Assembly: GCA_964449985.1 (NCBI GenBank)
Contig: CAYVCG010000015.1
Coordinates: 1-33,972 of the forward strand
Source: CAYVCG01 sp964449985
GTDB lineage: Bacteria; Bacillota; Clostridia; Lachnospirales; WRAX01
Reading direction: 5' to 3'
Length of the DNA stretch: 33,972 bases
The translations under genes and the position numbers were made by a program. The notes under the pieces are model-generated. The model was not told the origin of the DNA. It did no database searches and was given only the letters and a program-made list of their open reading frames with translations. Of the stretch, positions 25,122 through 33,907 are shown one piece after another (within the stretch, counting starts at the first letter, position 1; each line of letters opens with the position of its first letter).

Positions 25122-27962
25122 ATGAAAACAACATTTAAATATATAACAAAGGGCATTGCCGCTTCTGCCCTTTGTTGTTTTTTGGCCTTTGGCGGGGGAT
25201 TATTGGAAGCGAAACATAATGAAATATATGCCGCCAATACATATTATAAATCAGTTCAAAAAGAAACTGTAACAAAAGGTTTAACATACGAAAAAAGCAT
25301 ACGGGTTACGGATGCCGGGCTATTGGATGTTCATGTTTTAGATATTCAGCTAGACAGCCCAAATATCTCTATCTCTACTATAAAATCAAAAACAGAATAT
25401 AGCCTTAAAGAACCCACATCAAAGCTTGTTAATGACAATGGCGCTGTGGCAGGCGTTAATGGTGATTTTTTCGGGGTGTCCGGATCGTATTCCATCCCTA
25501 TGGGCGTTGAGGTGGCAAACGGCGAGATATTGTCTATAAATGAGCATAGCAATGCCTCGGGCAACGAAAATGCAACCTTTTTTATTGACAATGACAATAA
25601 TCCTTTTATATCATATGTACGCACTGAGGTTCATTTCTTGAATGAAGGGAAAGAAAACCTAAAGGTCAGTAACGTTAATAAAATATTCGACCTTGCACCA
25701 CCTTCTATAATTACTACTGCTGCTATGAAAGACACAAAGCAGCTGGATGAACGCCTATCCGGCATTTTCAAAATCGTTTGCTATGACGATAAAATCCAAT
25801 ATATTTCAAAAAAAGGCGAAACTGTGGAAATACCTGAAAACGGATACATAGTCGCATTTAATGAGATCGTGGCCAATGAAAAACTAAGCCTTTTTAAGAT
25901 TGGGCAAAGGGTTGAATTCTATTTGCGCCCAAGCATTGATTATGATAAGATCAATAACGCTATTACCGGTGCGGGAAAAATTTTAACTCAGGGTGCTTTG
26001 GCAAATGACGGCGGATATGTCGCCGGTGGCAAAAATCCCAGAACTGCAATCGGTATAACGCAAGATAAAAAACGTATTATCCTCATGGTTGTTGACGGAA
26101 GAACCCATTCTGTCGGAGCAACGCAAAGCGATATGGCTCAACTTATGCTCGAATATGGTGCATATGAAGCTATGCATTTAGATGGCGGTGGCTCTTCGAC
26201 TATGGCAGTTACAAAGCCGGGGCAATCCTATGCAACTGTAGTTAATACATTGTCAGACGGCGCACAAAGAAGGGTTATAAACGCATTAGGAATCTTTAAC
26301 GATGCACCAATCGGAGATATTAAAACAATTATCGTTTCACCTGCAAACAAAAATGTTTTGAAAAACTCGTCCGTTAAAATAAACGCTTATGGGCTGGACG
26401 AATATTATCATAGGATTGAATTGCCGGCAGACGGTATTACATATTCAGGAACACCGGGCAGTGGTTCATTTTTAGACGGATATTTTATGCCTGTCATAAC
26501 AGGAAAAATACAAGTAAACGTATCGTTTAACGGAATCACAGGAAGCTCAACTATTTTCTCTGGAGAAGCAGCTGAGCTTATACCTTTGAAAAATCCACTC
26601 AAGCTTTATTCAGGAGCTTCAGCTAATCTTAGCTTTAATGCAAAAACAAAAGATGCTGATACAGTAAGCGTTGATAACGATATCATAACCTTTGAAGTCA
26701 TTCCGCCAGATTTGGGCATTGTTACAGACGGTATGTTTACTGCAAGCAAAGCCGGTTCCGGATACATAAAATGCTCAATCGGTAACGTTGTGTCATACGT
26801 CAGCGTATATTCCACTCTTTCAGCAAAGACTATTACAGGGTTTGATGATTCTCCAGCGATTAAGGCTATCGGATATCCTGAGGGCGCTACTGCCCAAACA
26901 GTATTTTCTGATGAACATATTTTAAGCGTCCCTAACGCTATAAAACTTACATACAACTTTATCGAATCAACACAAACGCAAGCAGCTTATGTTGTCTTTG
27001 AACCTAAACTGGCAATACCTAAAGAGGCTCATGCATTAAGGCTCTCGGTTTATGGTGATGAATCTGGCCATTGGTTAAGAGGAAAAATCATTGATGCAGG
27101 CGGTAAAGAATTTACGATAGATTTTGCAAAGGCAATAAATTGGACAGGCTGGAAGGACATTGATGTATCTATCCCTGCTGATGCGAAGCTTCCAATATCG
27201 CTGGAACGCATTTATGCCGCATCCTTATCTCAAACGGTAGAAAGCGGACATACAATATTTTTTGATAACCTAAAAGGTATGTTTGATGCAAATACGCAAA
27301 CTATTCAAACACCAGATCCAACAAAGTTTTCGGATTATATGAATAATACAGGCAATGCTTTTTCCGGCGGCTATGAAATAACCTTTATGCCATCTATCTA
27401 TTTTGAACAAAATGACAAAATAAAGACTTATGCCGAGGATAGAAAAAAAGCGATTTCGGGGCTGTTAAAAAACTCAACCAAGAGCATATATATGGCGAAC
27501 GAAGATCTTAAAAAAGAAGCGGGAAAAGACGTTAAATTTAATTCAGGAGTTTATAACACGGAACTGGTTCGAGACGTTTTGCTAATAAGCCTTAACTCTA
27601 AAAAAGGCGGGTTTATGCAATCAAACCCAAGCCAATGGTCTAACATCAAAACAAGCATTATTCAAAGCAAAGCGCCGTTTGTCATAATTTATACTGACCT
27701 CAGCCCGTTTGGCTTTAAGCAACCTAAGGAATTTGAATTGTTCCATTCATTGCTTATGGAGATGAAAGAAAGTGGAAAAACAATATTTGTCGTATCAGAC
27801 GAATGGATTGTAAACAAATCAGACGTTAAAGACGGCATACGATACATAAACGCTGGAAAGTTCTATAATCCTGACGGAAGCGCGAACAACGCGTTTAGCA
27901 TTTTAAGATTCAACATAAACGGCAACAATATTAGATATAGCTTTGAAAAGCTCTCTAAATAG
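25122..27962 (+). CDS. exported multidomain protein with phosphodiester glycosidase (NAGPA-type) domain
   Basis: A 946-residue secreted protein with a signal peptide of about 38 residues ending near EIYAA. Residues about 95-390 form a phosphodiester glycosidase (NAGPA/DUF2233) domain: AGVNGDFFGVSGSYSIPMG, NPRTAIGITQD, VVDGRTHSVGATQSDMAQLM and MHLDGGGSSTMAV, the family's metal/substrate motifs. An Ig-like region follows (about 400-560), then a jelly-roll, carbohydrate-binding-like region (about 570-725, from TITGFDDSPAIKAIG). The last 200 residues resemble a degenerate metallophosphoesterase fold (DVLLISLNSKKGG, PFVIIYTDLSPFG) without clear metal ligands. Family members cleave phosphodiester-linked sugars; bacterial ones are thought to act on wall or capsule polymers. 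No SLH or LPXTG anchor is visible. AAAGGAG precedes the ATG. Secretion and domain 1 are sure, the rest is tentative. Confidence 0.85.
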   Translation: MKTTFKYITKGIAASALCCFLAFGGGLLEAKHNEIYAANTYYKSVQKETVTKGLTYEKSIRVTDAGLLDVHVLDIQLDSPNISISTIKSKTEYSLKEPTSKLVNDNGAVAGVNGDFFGVSGSYSIPMGVEVANGEILSINEHSNASGNENATFFIDNDNNPFISYVRTEVHFLNEGKENLKVSNVNKIFDLAPPSIITTAAMKDTKQLDERLSGIFKIVCYDDKIQYISKKGETVEIPENGYIVAFNEIVANEKLSLFKIGQRVEFYLRPSIDYDKINNAITGAGKILTQGALANDGGYVAGGKNPRTAIGITQDKKRIILMVVDGRTHSVGATQSDMAQLMLEYGAYEAMHLDGGGSSTMAVTKPGQSYATVVNTLSDGAQRRVINALGIFNDAPIGDIKTIIVSPANKNVLKNSSVKINAYGLDEYYHRIELPADGITYSGTPGSGSFLDGYFMPVITGKIQVNVSFNGITGSSTIFSGEAAELIPLKNPLKLYSGASANLSFNAKTKDADTVSVDNDIITFEVIPPDLGIVTDGMFTASKAGSGYIKCSIGNVVSYVSVYSTLSAKTITGFDDSPAIKAIGYPEGATAQTVFSDEHILSVPNAIKLTYNFIESTQTQAAYVVFEPKLAIPKEAHALRLSVYGDESGHWLRGKIIDAGGKEFTIDFAKAINWTGWKDIDVSIPADAKLPISLERIYAASLSQTVESGHTIFFDNLKGMFDANTQTIQTPDPTKFSDYMNNTGNAFSGGYEITFMPSIYFEQNDKIKTYAEDRKKAISGLLKNSTKSIYMANEDLKKEAGKDVKFNSGVYNTELVRDVLLISLNSKKGGFMQSNPSQWSNIKTSIIQSKAPFVIIYTDLSPFGFKQPKEFELFHSLLMEMKESGKTIFVVSDEWIVNKSDVKDGIRYINAGKFYNPDGSANNAFSILRFNINGNNIRYSFEKLSK

Positions 27963-28130
27963 GCAACATGCAACGGTGCCTAATTCAATATTTTTGCGTA
28001 AAAGTTAGCGCAAGCGGCAGGACTTGCGTCCCCGACCACCAATTTTGGCGCGTTATTCGCCAAAATGGAATGAGGGAACGCGTTTTGTCCCCGCAACTTT
28101 TGAGCAAAAATTATGTTTTGCACCGTTGCC
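27962..28130. repeat. 169-nt nested imperfect inverted repeat
   Basis: Arms pair in order from outside in: CAACGGTGC (27971-27979) with GCACCGTTG (28120-28128); ATTTTTGC (27990-27997) with GCAAAAAT (28104-28111); AAAAGTT (28000-28006) with AACTTTT (28095-28101). Inside are two hairpins, CGCAAG/CTTGCG (28009-28028) and ATTTTGGCG/CGCCAAAAT (28042-28066). GTCCCCG occurs twice as a direct repeat (28029 and 28087). GGCAAC and GTTGCC mark the outer ends. It starts at the upstream gene's stop codon and contains no gene. This could be a MITE-like repeat or a structured RNA. The stretch 27963-28349 otherwise holds only the murJ leader and an assembly gap. Confidence 0.7.
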
Positions 28131-28169
28131 AATAAATTTTACCGATGAAAAATTAGACTAGATCAATTC

Positions 28170-28379
28170 GGAATAAAACGGAGATGTTAAAAATATGGAG
28201 GCAAAGAAAAATACTGCGCTAAAANNNNNNNNNNNNNNNNNNNNNNNNNNNNNNNNNNNNNNNNNNNNNNNNNNNNNNNNNNNNNNNNNNNNNNNNNNNN
28301 NNNNNNNNNNNNNNNNNNNNNNNNGGAATAAAACGGAGATGTTAAAAATATGGAGGCAAAGAAAAATACTGCGCTAAAA
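28170..28379. other. false assembly gap: 55-base overlap left unmerged at the murJ start
   Basis: Bases 28170-28224 and 28325-28379 are identical and are separated by exactly 100 N. Both copies contain the murJ ribosome site and first ten codons. The real genome very probably has one copy and no gap, as in argH. Confidence 0.95.
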
Positions 28380-29933
28380 ACCGTCAGTATCGTTATGGTT
28401 ATTATGCTTATAGGGAAGATCGTCGGGCTTTTGCGATCCGTCATTATAGCTAGCTATTTGGGCGATTCTATGGAGGCAGATGCTTTTTTCCTTGCAAGCA
28501 AGATCCCGCGGGATTTCTTGGATTTTGCCTTTGCCTCTGCGATATCATCCAGTTTTATTCCGATTTTTAATTCTTATATTGAGAAAAAAGGAAAAAAAGA
28601 AGCATATAGACTAGCCAATAACTTTATTACAATAATTTTCGCCCTATCCCTTGCCATAACACTTATCGCTATGATTTTTTCTGAACAAATTGTCGGCATA
28701 TTGGCTCCTGGTTTCAACGCCGAAAAAACTATGCTAACAAGCCAGCTCCTCTTAATCATGTTGCCCACAATTGTCGTAACAGCTCTAGCTTTTTCCGTTA
28801 CAGGGATTTTACAATCTCTTGATGAATTTAATGTTCCGGCTGCTATGAGCGTTGTCTCCAATCTCATAATAATTGTGTATCTCTTATTCTTTATGGATAA
28901 GTTCGGCATTGTTGGCTTGGCGATAGCATTTTTGATAGGTTGGAGTACTCAGCTTTTAATTCAAATACCTTCTCTTTTAAAAAAAGAATACTATTACAGG
29001 CCATATATAGACCTAAAAGATTCCGGCATAAAGCAAATAGGCGCTTTGGTCATTCCTGTTATGATTAGCTCTTGGGTTTTTCCTATAAACAGCCTTGTTA
29101 ATGTAAGCGCGGTTTCTGTTAAAGACAGCTGGGTATCTGCCTTAAACTATGCCAATGATCTTTATCTCGTTATAACAGGCGTGCTTATTCTATCCATATC
29201 CAACGTTATATTCCCCAAACTTTCAAAACACACCGTTAAGGACGACGAAAGCGGATTTGCCGAAACAATGCGCCAAACGCTTCGTGTGTTGTTCTTTCTC
29301 TTGTTGCCTATGACGGTTGGGCTTTTCGTTTTAAGAGAGCCTATTGTTTCTTTGTTCTATGAAAGAGGAAAATTTACTAAAGAGCTAACATCATTAACAT
29401 CGGGCACACTTATGTTTTACTCAGTAGGTATGCTAGGTTTTGGAGTTCAAACGATTTTAAGCCGTGGATTTTATGCAAATAAAAACGGAAGAATCCCTCT
29501 TATAACCGGTATTATGGCAATCGCGGTTAATGCGGCGCTTAGTTTTTGGCTTGTTAATATCTTAGGCGTAGGCGGGCCAGCTCTTGCAACCTCAATTTCA
29601 ATAACCTTTACTGCGATTATTATGTTAATATTTATGTATAGAAGAAACAGTGCTATATTAAACAAGCAAGCATTGATAGATTTTTTAAAAATGATTTTTA
29701 TATCGCTTTCTCTCGGCGTTGTCGTTTATTTGTCCATGTGGCTTTTAAACATGTTCGTTTCGGATTCATCTTTTTTGCTTAAAGCTATAAAGCTGGCCGT
29801 TTGCGTCGGAATGGGAGTGATTTGGTATATAATTGTCTGTTATTTGGCAAAGATTGAAGAAGCTGGATTCGTTTTTTCTGTGATTGCAAAAAGGCTGCCG
29901 CTTAAAAAGGAGGATAATACCAGTGAAAACTGA
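28350..29933 (+). CDS. murJ: lipid II flippase MurJ (MviN family)
   Basis: A 527-residue polytopic membrane protein of the MurJ/MviN branch of the MOP superfamily, with about 14 hydrophobic helices. The start region GKIVGLLRSVIIASYLGDS carries the conserved Arg, and EADAFFLASKIPRDFLDF and FIPIFN follow, as in MurJ. It flips lipid-linked peptidoglycan precursors to the outer face. The ATG is preceded by CGGAGATG. The same start also appears before the gap (28195), but only because 55 bases are repeated. The next gene begins inside this one, overlapping by 11 nt, so the two are translationally coupled. It may instead flip a wall-polymer intermediate made by the neighbours, but MurJ is the plainest reading. 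Confidence 0.93.
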   Translation: MEAKKNTALKTVSIVMVIMLIGKIVGLLRSVIIASYLGDSMEADAFFLASKIPRDFLDFAFASAISSSFIPIFNSYIEKKGKKEAYRLANNFITIIFALSLAITLIAMIFSEQIVGILAPGFNAEKTMLTSQLLLIMLPTIVVTALAFSVTGILQSLDEFNVPAAMSVVSNLIIIVYLLFFMDKFGIVGLAIAFLIGWSTQLLIQIPSLLKKEYYYRPYIDLKDSGIKQIGALVIPVMISSWVFPINSLVNVSAVSVKDSWVSALNYANDLYLVITGVLILSISNVIFPKLSKHTVKDDESGFAETMRQTLRVLFFLLLPMTVGLFVLREPIVSLFYERGKFTKELTSLTSGTLMFYSVGMLGFGVQTILSRGFYANKNGRIPLITGIMAIAVNAALSFWLVNILGVGGPALATSISITFTAIIMLIFMYRRNSAILNKQALIDFLKMIFISLSLGVVVYLSMWLLNMFVSDSSFLLKAIKLAVCVGMGVIWYIIVCYLAKIEEAGFVFSVIAKRLPLKKEDNTSEN

Positions 29934-32154
29934 TTTTAAAGTGCTTATGGCATTAATGGGTATGGAAATCGGAGGAGCGGAAACCCATGTTCTTGAGCTA
30001 TGCAAAAGCCTAAAACAAATGGGTGTTGATGTTTATGTCGCTTCAAATGGCGGAGCTTATGTTAAGGAATTAATTGAATCGGGAATTAAACATTTTGAGG
30101 TTCCGTTGCACAATAAAAATATTTTCAACCTTCTACAGTCATACCACGAATTAAAAAGAATCATCGTTCGCAACGATATTCACCTTGTCCATGCCCATGC
30201 AAGAATTCCTGCTTTCTTGTGTGGTATGCTGCAAAAAAAGCTACACTTCCGCTTTGTTACTACATGCCATGGCGTTTATTCCACAGAGCTTCCGTTTAAA
30301 ATCCTAACAAATTGGGGAGAGCGAACCCTTGCAGTCAGTGAGGATATAAAAACGTATTTGGTTGATAACTACAAACTGCCACCTGAGAACACGTTTGTTA
30401 CTATAAACGGTATCGACACTGATAAATTCTCTCCTGAAACGGATTATTCTTCAATTATGAAAGAATATAGTATGGACAATTCAAAAAAAAGAATCGTTTA
30501 TATAAGCAGGCTCGATAAAGGAAACTGCTCTGTCGCATATAAGTTGTTGGATTGCATTGAAGAGGTATACAGCCTAAACAAAAAGCTTGAAGTGTTTATT
30601 GTCGGCGGAGGAACGGAATACAGCGAAATACGTCAAAGAGTTGAAGAGGTTAATAAAAGGATCGGGAAAAAAGTTATCATTATGACAGGACCGAGAACCG
30701 ATATAAATAAATTTGTTGCGTCGGCGAATATCGTCGTCGCCATAAGCCGCGCGGTTCTTGAAGCTATGGCTGCTGAAAAGCCTGTTATATTGGCCGGAAA
30801 TCCCGGTTATATCGGTATTCTTGATAAAACCAAGCTTGATATAGCTATGCAGACGAACTTTTGCTGCCGCGGGTGTGAGCTTGTTGAAAGCCAAAACTTG
30901 CGCAATGATTTTATTAAGCTGCTGCAAATGAAGGCTGATGACATAAAAGAGATCGGCGTATTTGGGCGAGAAACCGTAAAGCAACATTATTCCGTAAGCA
31001 ATATGACTCAAAATGCTCTCGAGCTTTACGAACACGTTTTAAAACCACAAAAGAAGATCGATGCTGTTATATCAGGTTATTACGGATTTAACAATCATGG
31101 CGATGATGCGGTTTTAAAAGCGATAATAGACGATTTAAAGCAAATAAAGCCGGATATAAAAATAGTTGTTTTGTCTAAGCGGCCCAAGATTACAAAAAAC
31201 GAGTATGACGTTGACTCGGTCTATCGGCTCAATTTCTTTAAGATTTCGAAAATATTTAAAGAGACAAATCTGTTAATAAGCGGTGGCGGAAGCCTTATAC
31301 AGGATTTAACCAGCACGCAGTCTCTTATATATTATCTATATATAATAAACTGCGCCAAGAAAAACGGAGCGCGCGTTATGCTATATTCAAACGGTATCGG
31401 GCCTGTTAGGAAAAGCCGCAACAAAAAAATGGCCAAACGTTCGCTTAATAATGTGGACTTAATAACCCTTAGGGATTTTGAATCATCGACCGTTTTAAAA
31501 GAGCTGGATATTATAAAGCCTCCTGTTCGCATTACCGCAGATGCTGCTTTTGGAATTAGAAAAAGCGGCGTACAGGATGCAGAGGAAAAGTTAAAACAGC
31601 TTGGTCTTGAAGGCAAAAAATATTTCTGTGTTGCCGTTCGAAGCTGGAAATATCTAAAAGAAGGCTTTGATGCCAAGATCCAGGATTTTTGCGAATACGT
31701 TACTATCAAACATAACTGTGTCCCGCTATTTATACCCATGCAGCCCATTAATGACGAAGATATTTCCAAGAGAATCGTTGCAAACCTCAAAACAGGTGGA
31801 TACTATATCGGAAACAACTATAGCGTTAACGAAGTCTTAGGCATTATGGAAGGCGCTGAGTTTGTCCTAGGTATGCGCCTTCATGCAATTATTTACGCAG
31901 CAAAGATGGGAACCCCCATTATCGGACTTGTGTATGACCCTAAAGTACGCGCTATGATGGATATTTTTAAGCAAGAATTCTATTGTTCTCTGGATAAGCT
32001 TAATATAGACCATTTGAAGAGTTATGCCGATTTTGTTATCGTAAATAAAGATATTATTTCCCAAAGCTTGAGGCAGTTAAGCGCGGAAGCCGAGAAAAGC
32101 GCGTTATTAAACGCAGAAATGGCTGTAGAGCTTTTGGAGAGAGATTGCTTTTAA
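29923..32154 (+). CDS. csaB: fused GT4 glycosyltransferase and CsaB-type polysaccharide pyruvyltransferase
   Basis: A 743-residue two-domain protein. Residues 1 to about 370 are a GT4/GT-B glycosyltransferase: MGMEIGGAETHVLELCKSL, VHAHARIPAFL, TCHGVY, TINGIDTDKFSP, and AISRAVLEAMAAEKPVILAG with the nucleotide-sugar-binding Glu. Residues about 377-743 are CsaB: VISGYYGFNNHGDDAVL, LLISGGGSLIQDLTS, YSNGIGPV and VLGMRLHAIIYAAKMGTPIIG. CsaB adds ketal pyruvate to secondary wall polymer, the ligand for SLH-domain proteins. The start is GTG at 29923 after AAGGAGG, overlapping murJ by 11 nt; upstream in-frame starts lie inside murJ and are rejected. The fusion suggests that sugar transfer and pyruvylation act on the same polymer intermediate. 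Both domains look intact. Confidence 0.9.
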   Translation: MKTDFKVLMALMGMEIGGAETHVLELCKSLKQMGVDVYVASNGGAYVKELIESGIKHFEVPLHNKNIFNLLQSYHELKRIIVRNDIHLVHAHARIPAFLCGMLQKKLHFRFVTTCHGVYSTELPFKILTNWGERTLAVSEDIKTYLVDNYKLPPENTFVTINGIDTDKFSPETDYSSIMKEYSMDNSKKRIVYISRLDKGNCSVAYKLLDCIEEVYSLNKKLEVFIVGGGTEYSEIRQRVEEVNKRIGKKVIIMTGPRTDINKFVASANIVVAISRAVLEAMAAEKPVILAGNPGYIGILDKTKLDIAMQTNFCCRGCELVESQNLRNDFIKLLQMKADDIKEIGVFGRETVKQHYSVSNMTQNALELYEHVLKPQKKIDAVISGYYGFNNHGDDAVLKAIIDDLKQIKPDIKIVVLSKRPKITKNEYDVDSVYRLNFFKISKIFKETNLLISGGGSLIQDLTSTQSLIYYLYIINCAKKNGARVMLYSNGIGPVRKSRNKKMAKRSLNNVDLITLRDFESSTVLKELDIIKPPVRITADAAFGIRKSGVQDAEEKLKQLGLEGKKYFCVAVRSWKYLKEGFDAKIQDFCEYVTIKHNCVPLFIPMQPINDEDISKRIVANLKTGGYYIGNNYSVNEVLGIMEGAEFVLGMRLHAIIYAAKMGTPIIGLVYDPKVRAMMDIFKQEFYCSLDKLNIDHLKSYADFVIVNKDIISQSLRQLSAEAEKSALLNAEMAVELLERDCF

Positions 32155-32201
32155 TTAGCCACCGATAACAATTCGCTGGTTAAATCTAGGAGGAAACTAT
32201 T

Positions 32202-32930
32202 TTGAAAACGGATATTTTAGGCGTCGGAGTAGACGCTGTCACGTTTAACGAAGCCGTGAAAATTGTTCTTTCCTTTCTGAATGAGGATAAGCCGCATACA
32301 GTCTTTACACCGAATCCGGAAATGATTATGTTGGCGTGTAGGGATAAGGAATTTAAAGACATATTAAATGGAGCTGATCTTGTCGTTCCTGACGGGATAG
32401 GCGTTGTTTACGCTTCAAAATTAAATAAAGTTAAGATAAAAGAACGCGTTGCGGGTTATGATCTTACGCAGGCGTTGTTTGATGCTATAAAGGAGACTGA
32501 TTTTACCGTTTATTTTCTTGGCAGCGCACCGGGAATCGCTGAGGTTGCTAGAGACAAGCTTATTGAAAAGTATCCCGGTCTTAAAATAATTGGTATAAAT
32601 GATGGATATTTTGACAGCAAAAAAGAAAAACTAATTATTAAAGACATAAAAGAAAAAAAACCTGACATTCTTCTGGTCGGTATGAGTATGGCCAAACAGG
32701 AGAAATGGATAGACAGGCATAAGAACAGACTGCCATGCAAGATTTTAATTGGCGTTGGCGGCAGTTTTGACGGCTTTTCGCAAAGAGTTAAGCGTGCGCC
32801 GGTGATGTTTCAAAAACTTGGCCTTGAATGGCTTTATAGGCTTATAAAACAGCCTTCAAGGCTTAAACGCCAAATATACCTGCCTGTCTTTGTTTTTAAG
32901 GTTTTTGCTGATAAACTAAGGAGTCGCTAA
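32202..32930 (+). CDS. TagA/WecG/CpsF family (GT26) glycosyltransferase
   Basis: A 242-residue GT26 enzyme. Signatures are TPNPEMIMLACRD, DLVVPDGIGVVYASKL, FLGSAPGIAEVARDKL, LLVGMSMAKQEKWI and GVGGSFDGFSQRVKRAPVMF, then GLEWLYRLIKQPSRLKRQ. TagA members add N-acetylmannosamine to lipid-linked GlcNAc, committing it to wall teichoic acid or secondary polymer; WecG adds ManNAcA. The start is a TTG at 32202, fixed by AGGAGG about 10 nt upstream and by MKTDILGVGVDA matching the family start. It follows the GT4-CsaB gene by 47 nt and almost touches the next gene. With CsaB next door, pyruvylated secondary polymer synthesis is the likely setting. Confidence 0.92.
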   Translation: MKTDILGVGVDAVTFNEAVKIVLSFLNEDKPHTVFTPNPEMIMLACRDKEFKDILNGADLVVPDGIGVVYASKLNKVKIKERVAGYDLTQALFDAIKETDFTVYFLGSAPGIAEVARDKLIEKYPGLKIIGINDGYFDSKKEKLIIKDIKEKKPDILLVGMSMAKQEKWIDRHKNRLPCKILIGVGGSFDGFSQRVKRAPVMFQKLGLEWLYRLIKQPSRLKRQIYLPVFVFKVFADKLRSR

Positions 32931-32931
32931 G

Positions 32932-33792
32932 ATGTCTAAGTATAAAACCTTGTCGGAATATCTTCAAATAATGCTGGGAGCTACGATGCTTGCTTGCGCA
33001 ATAAGCGTTTTCTATGAACCGAACGGGCTTGTAACAGGAGGAGTATCTGGTCTTGGCATTATTATTCAAACTGTTTCCAGCCAATACATTGGATTTTCAA
33101 TCCCCCTTTGGATATCCAATACTATTTTAAATCTGCCTCTCTTCGTCATTGGTGCAAAAGCGCTTGGTTTTAAATTTTTGAAGAGAACAATTTTCGCAAC
33201 CGCTTTTTTATCGTTTGCATTATTTTTTACAAATCTTTTACCGACAATACAAGGGATAGACCATCCGTTGGCATCAGTTTTCGGAGGAGCAATAGCGGGA
33301 ATAGGATTGGGGCTTGTTTTTAAATGCATGGCCACCACGGGCGGTAGCGATTTGGCTGCAAGCATATTGCACAAATATTTTAAACATATTTCTATATCCA
33401 AGCTAATGTTTGTTATAGACTCTATCGTTATTGCTATAGGTTTCTTTGTTTTTGGCGCAACGAACGCTATGTATGCGATTATTTCGGTATTTATCAGTTC
33501 TAAAATCATCGGTGGAATATTGGAAGGATTGTCATTTGCTAAAGTTGCATTTATTGTTTCGGAAAAGTATGAAGCTATATCGGATGAGCTTTTAAAAAAG
33601 CTAGAGCGAGGAGCAACTGGGCTTAATGGCAAAGGCATGTTTACGAAAAGTGATAAGAATGTTCTATTTTGTGTTGTTTCCACAAAGGAAGTTATTGAGC
33701 TTAAAGAAATTGTGTCCAAAACAGATCCGAACGCATTTGTTATCGTTACGGACGCAAGAGAGGTTTTAGGAGAGGGCTTTCAGAGCATTTAA
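32932..33792 (+). CDS. YitT family membrane protein (DUF161 + DUF2179)
   Basis: A 286-residue protein. The membrane part has five or so helices and the family motifs AISVFYEPNGLVTGGVSGLG and TTGGSDLAASILHKYF. The C-terminal soluble DUF2179 domain (about 205-286) contains ERGATGLNGKGMFTKSDK and ends in DPNAFVIVTDAREVLGEGF. The transported substrate, if any, is unknown. AAGGAG precedes the ATG, which begins one base after the previous stop codon, so it is in the same operon as the envelope genes. Its role there is unclear; it may only be a passenger. Confidence 0.93.
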   Translation: MSKYKTLSEYLQIMLGATMLACAISVFYEPNGLVTGGVSGLGIIIQTVSSQYIGFSIPLWISNTILNLPLFVIGAKALGFKFLKRTIFATAFLSFALFFTNLLPTIQGIDHPLASVFGGAIAGIGLGLVFKCMATTGGSDLAASILHKYFKHISISKLMFVIDSIVIAIGFFVFGATNAMYAIISVFISSKIIGGILEGLSFAKVAFIVSEKYEAISDELLKKLERGATGLNGKGMFTKSDKNVLFCVVSTKEVIELKEIVSKTDPNAFVIVTDAREVLGEGFQSI

Positions 33793-33871
33793 ACGTTTGT
33801 TTTTTTGTGAGTTATTACTAATTTAACTCTTTGTTTATTTTTCTATTCTAAAAAATGTATATTTTAAAGCC

Positions 33872-33907
33872 TCCCTTGTTAAAAAAACAGGGGATTTTGT
33901 TTTTTTA
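33872..33907 (+). terminator. Rho-independent terminator after the envelope operon
   Basis: TCCCTTGTT (33872-33880) pairs with AACAGGGGA (33886-33894) around AAAAA, with one T-G pair, and TTTTGTTTTTTT follows. It lies about 80 nt past the YitT-family stop. The rest of 33793-33972 is very AT-rich, and I see no gene in it. Confidence 0.85.

Noticed and set aside
28195..28377. Short peptide gene upstream of murJ
   Set aside because: It is the duplicated murJ start read through the N run.
33066..33719. 217-codon open frame on the minus strand opposite the YitT-family gene
   Set aside because: Composition is that of an antisense shadow; the plus-strand protein has full family motifs and a ribosome site.
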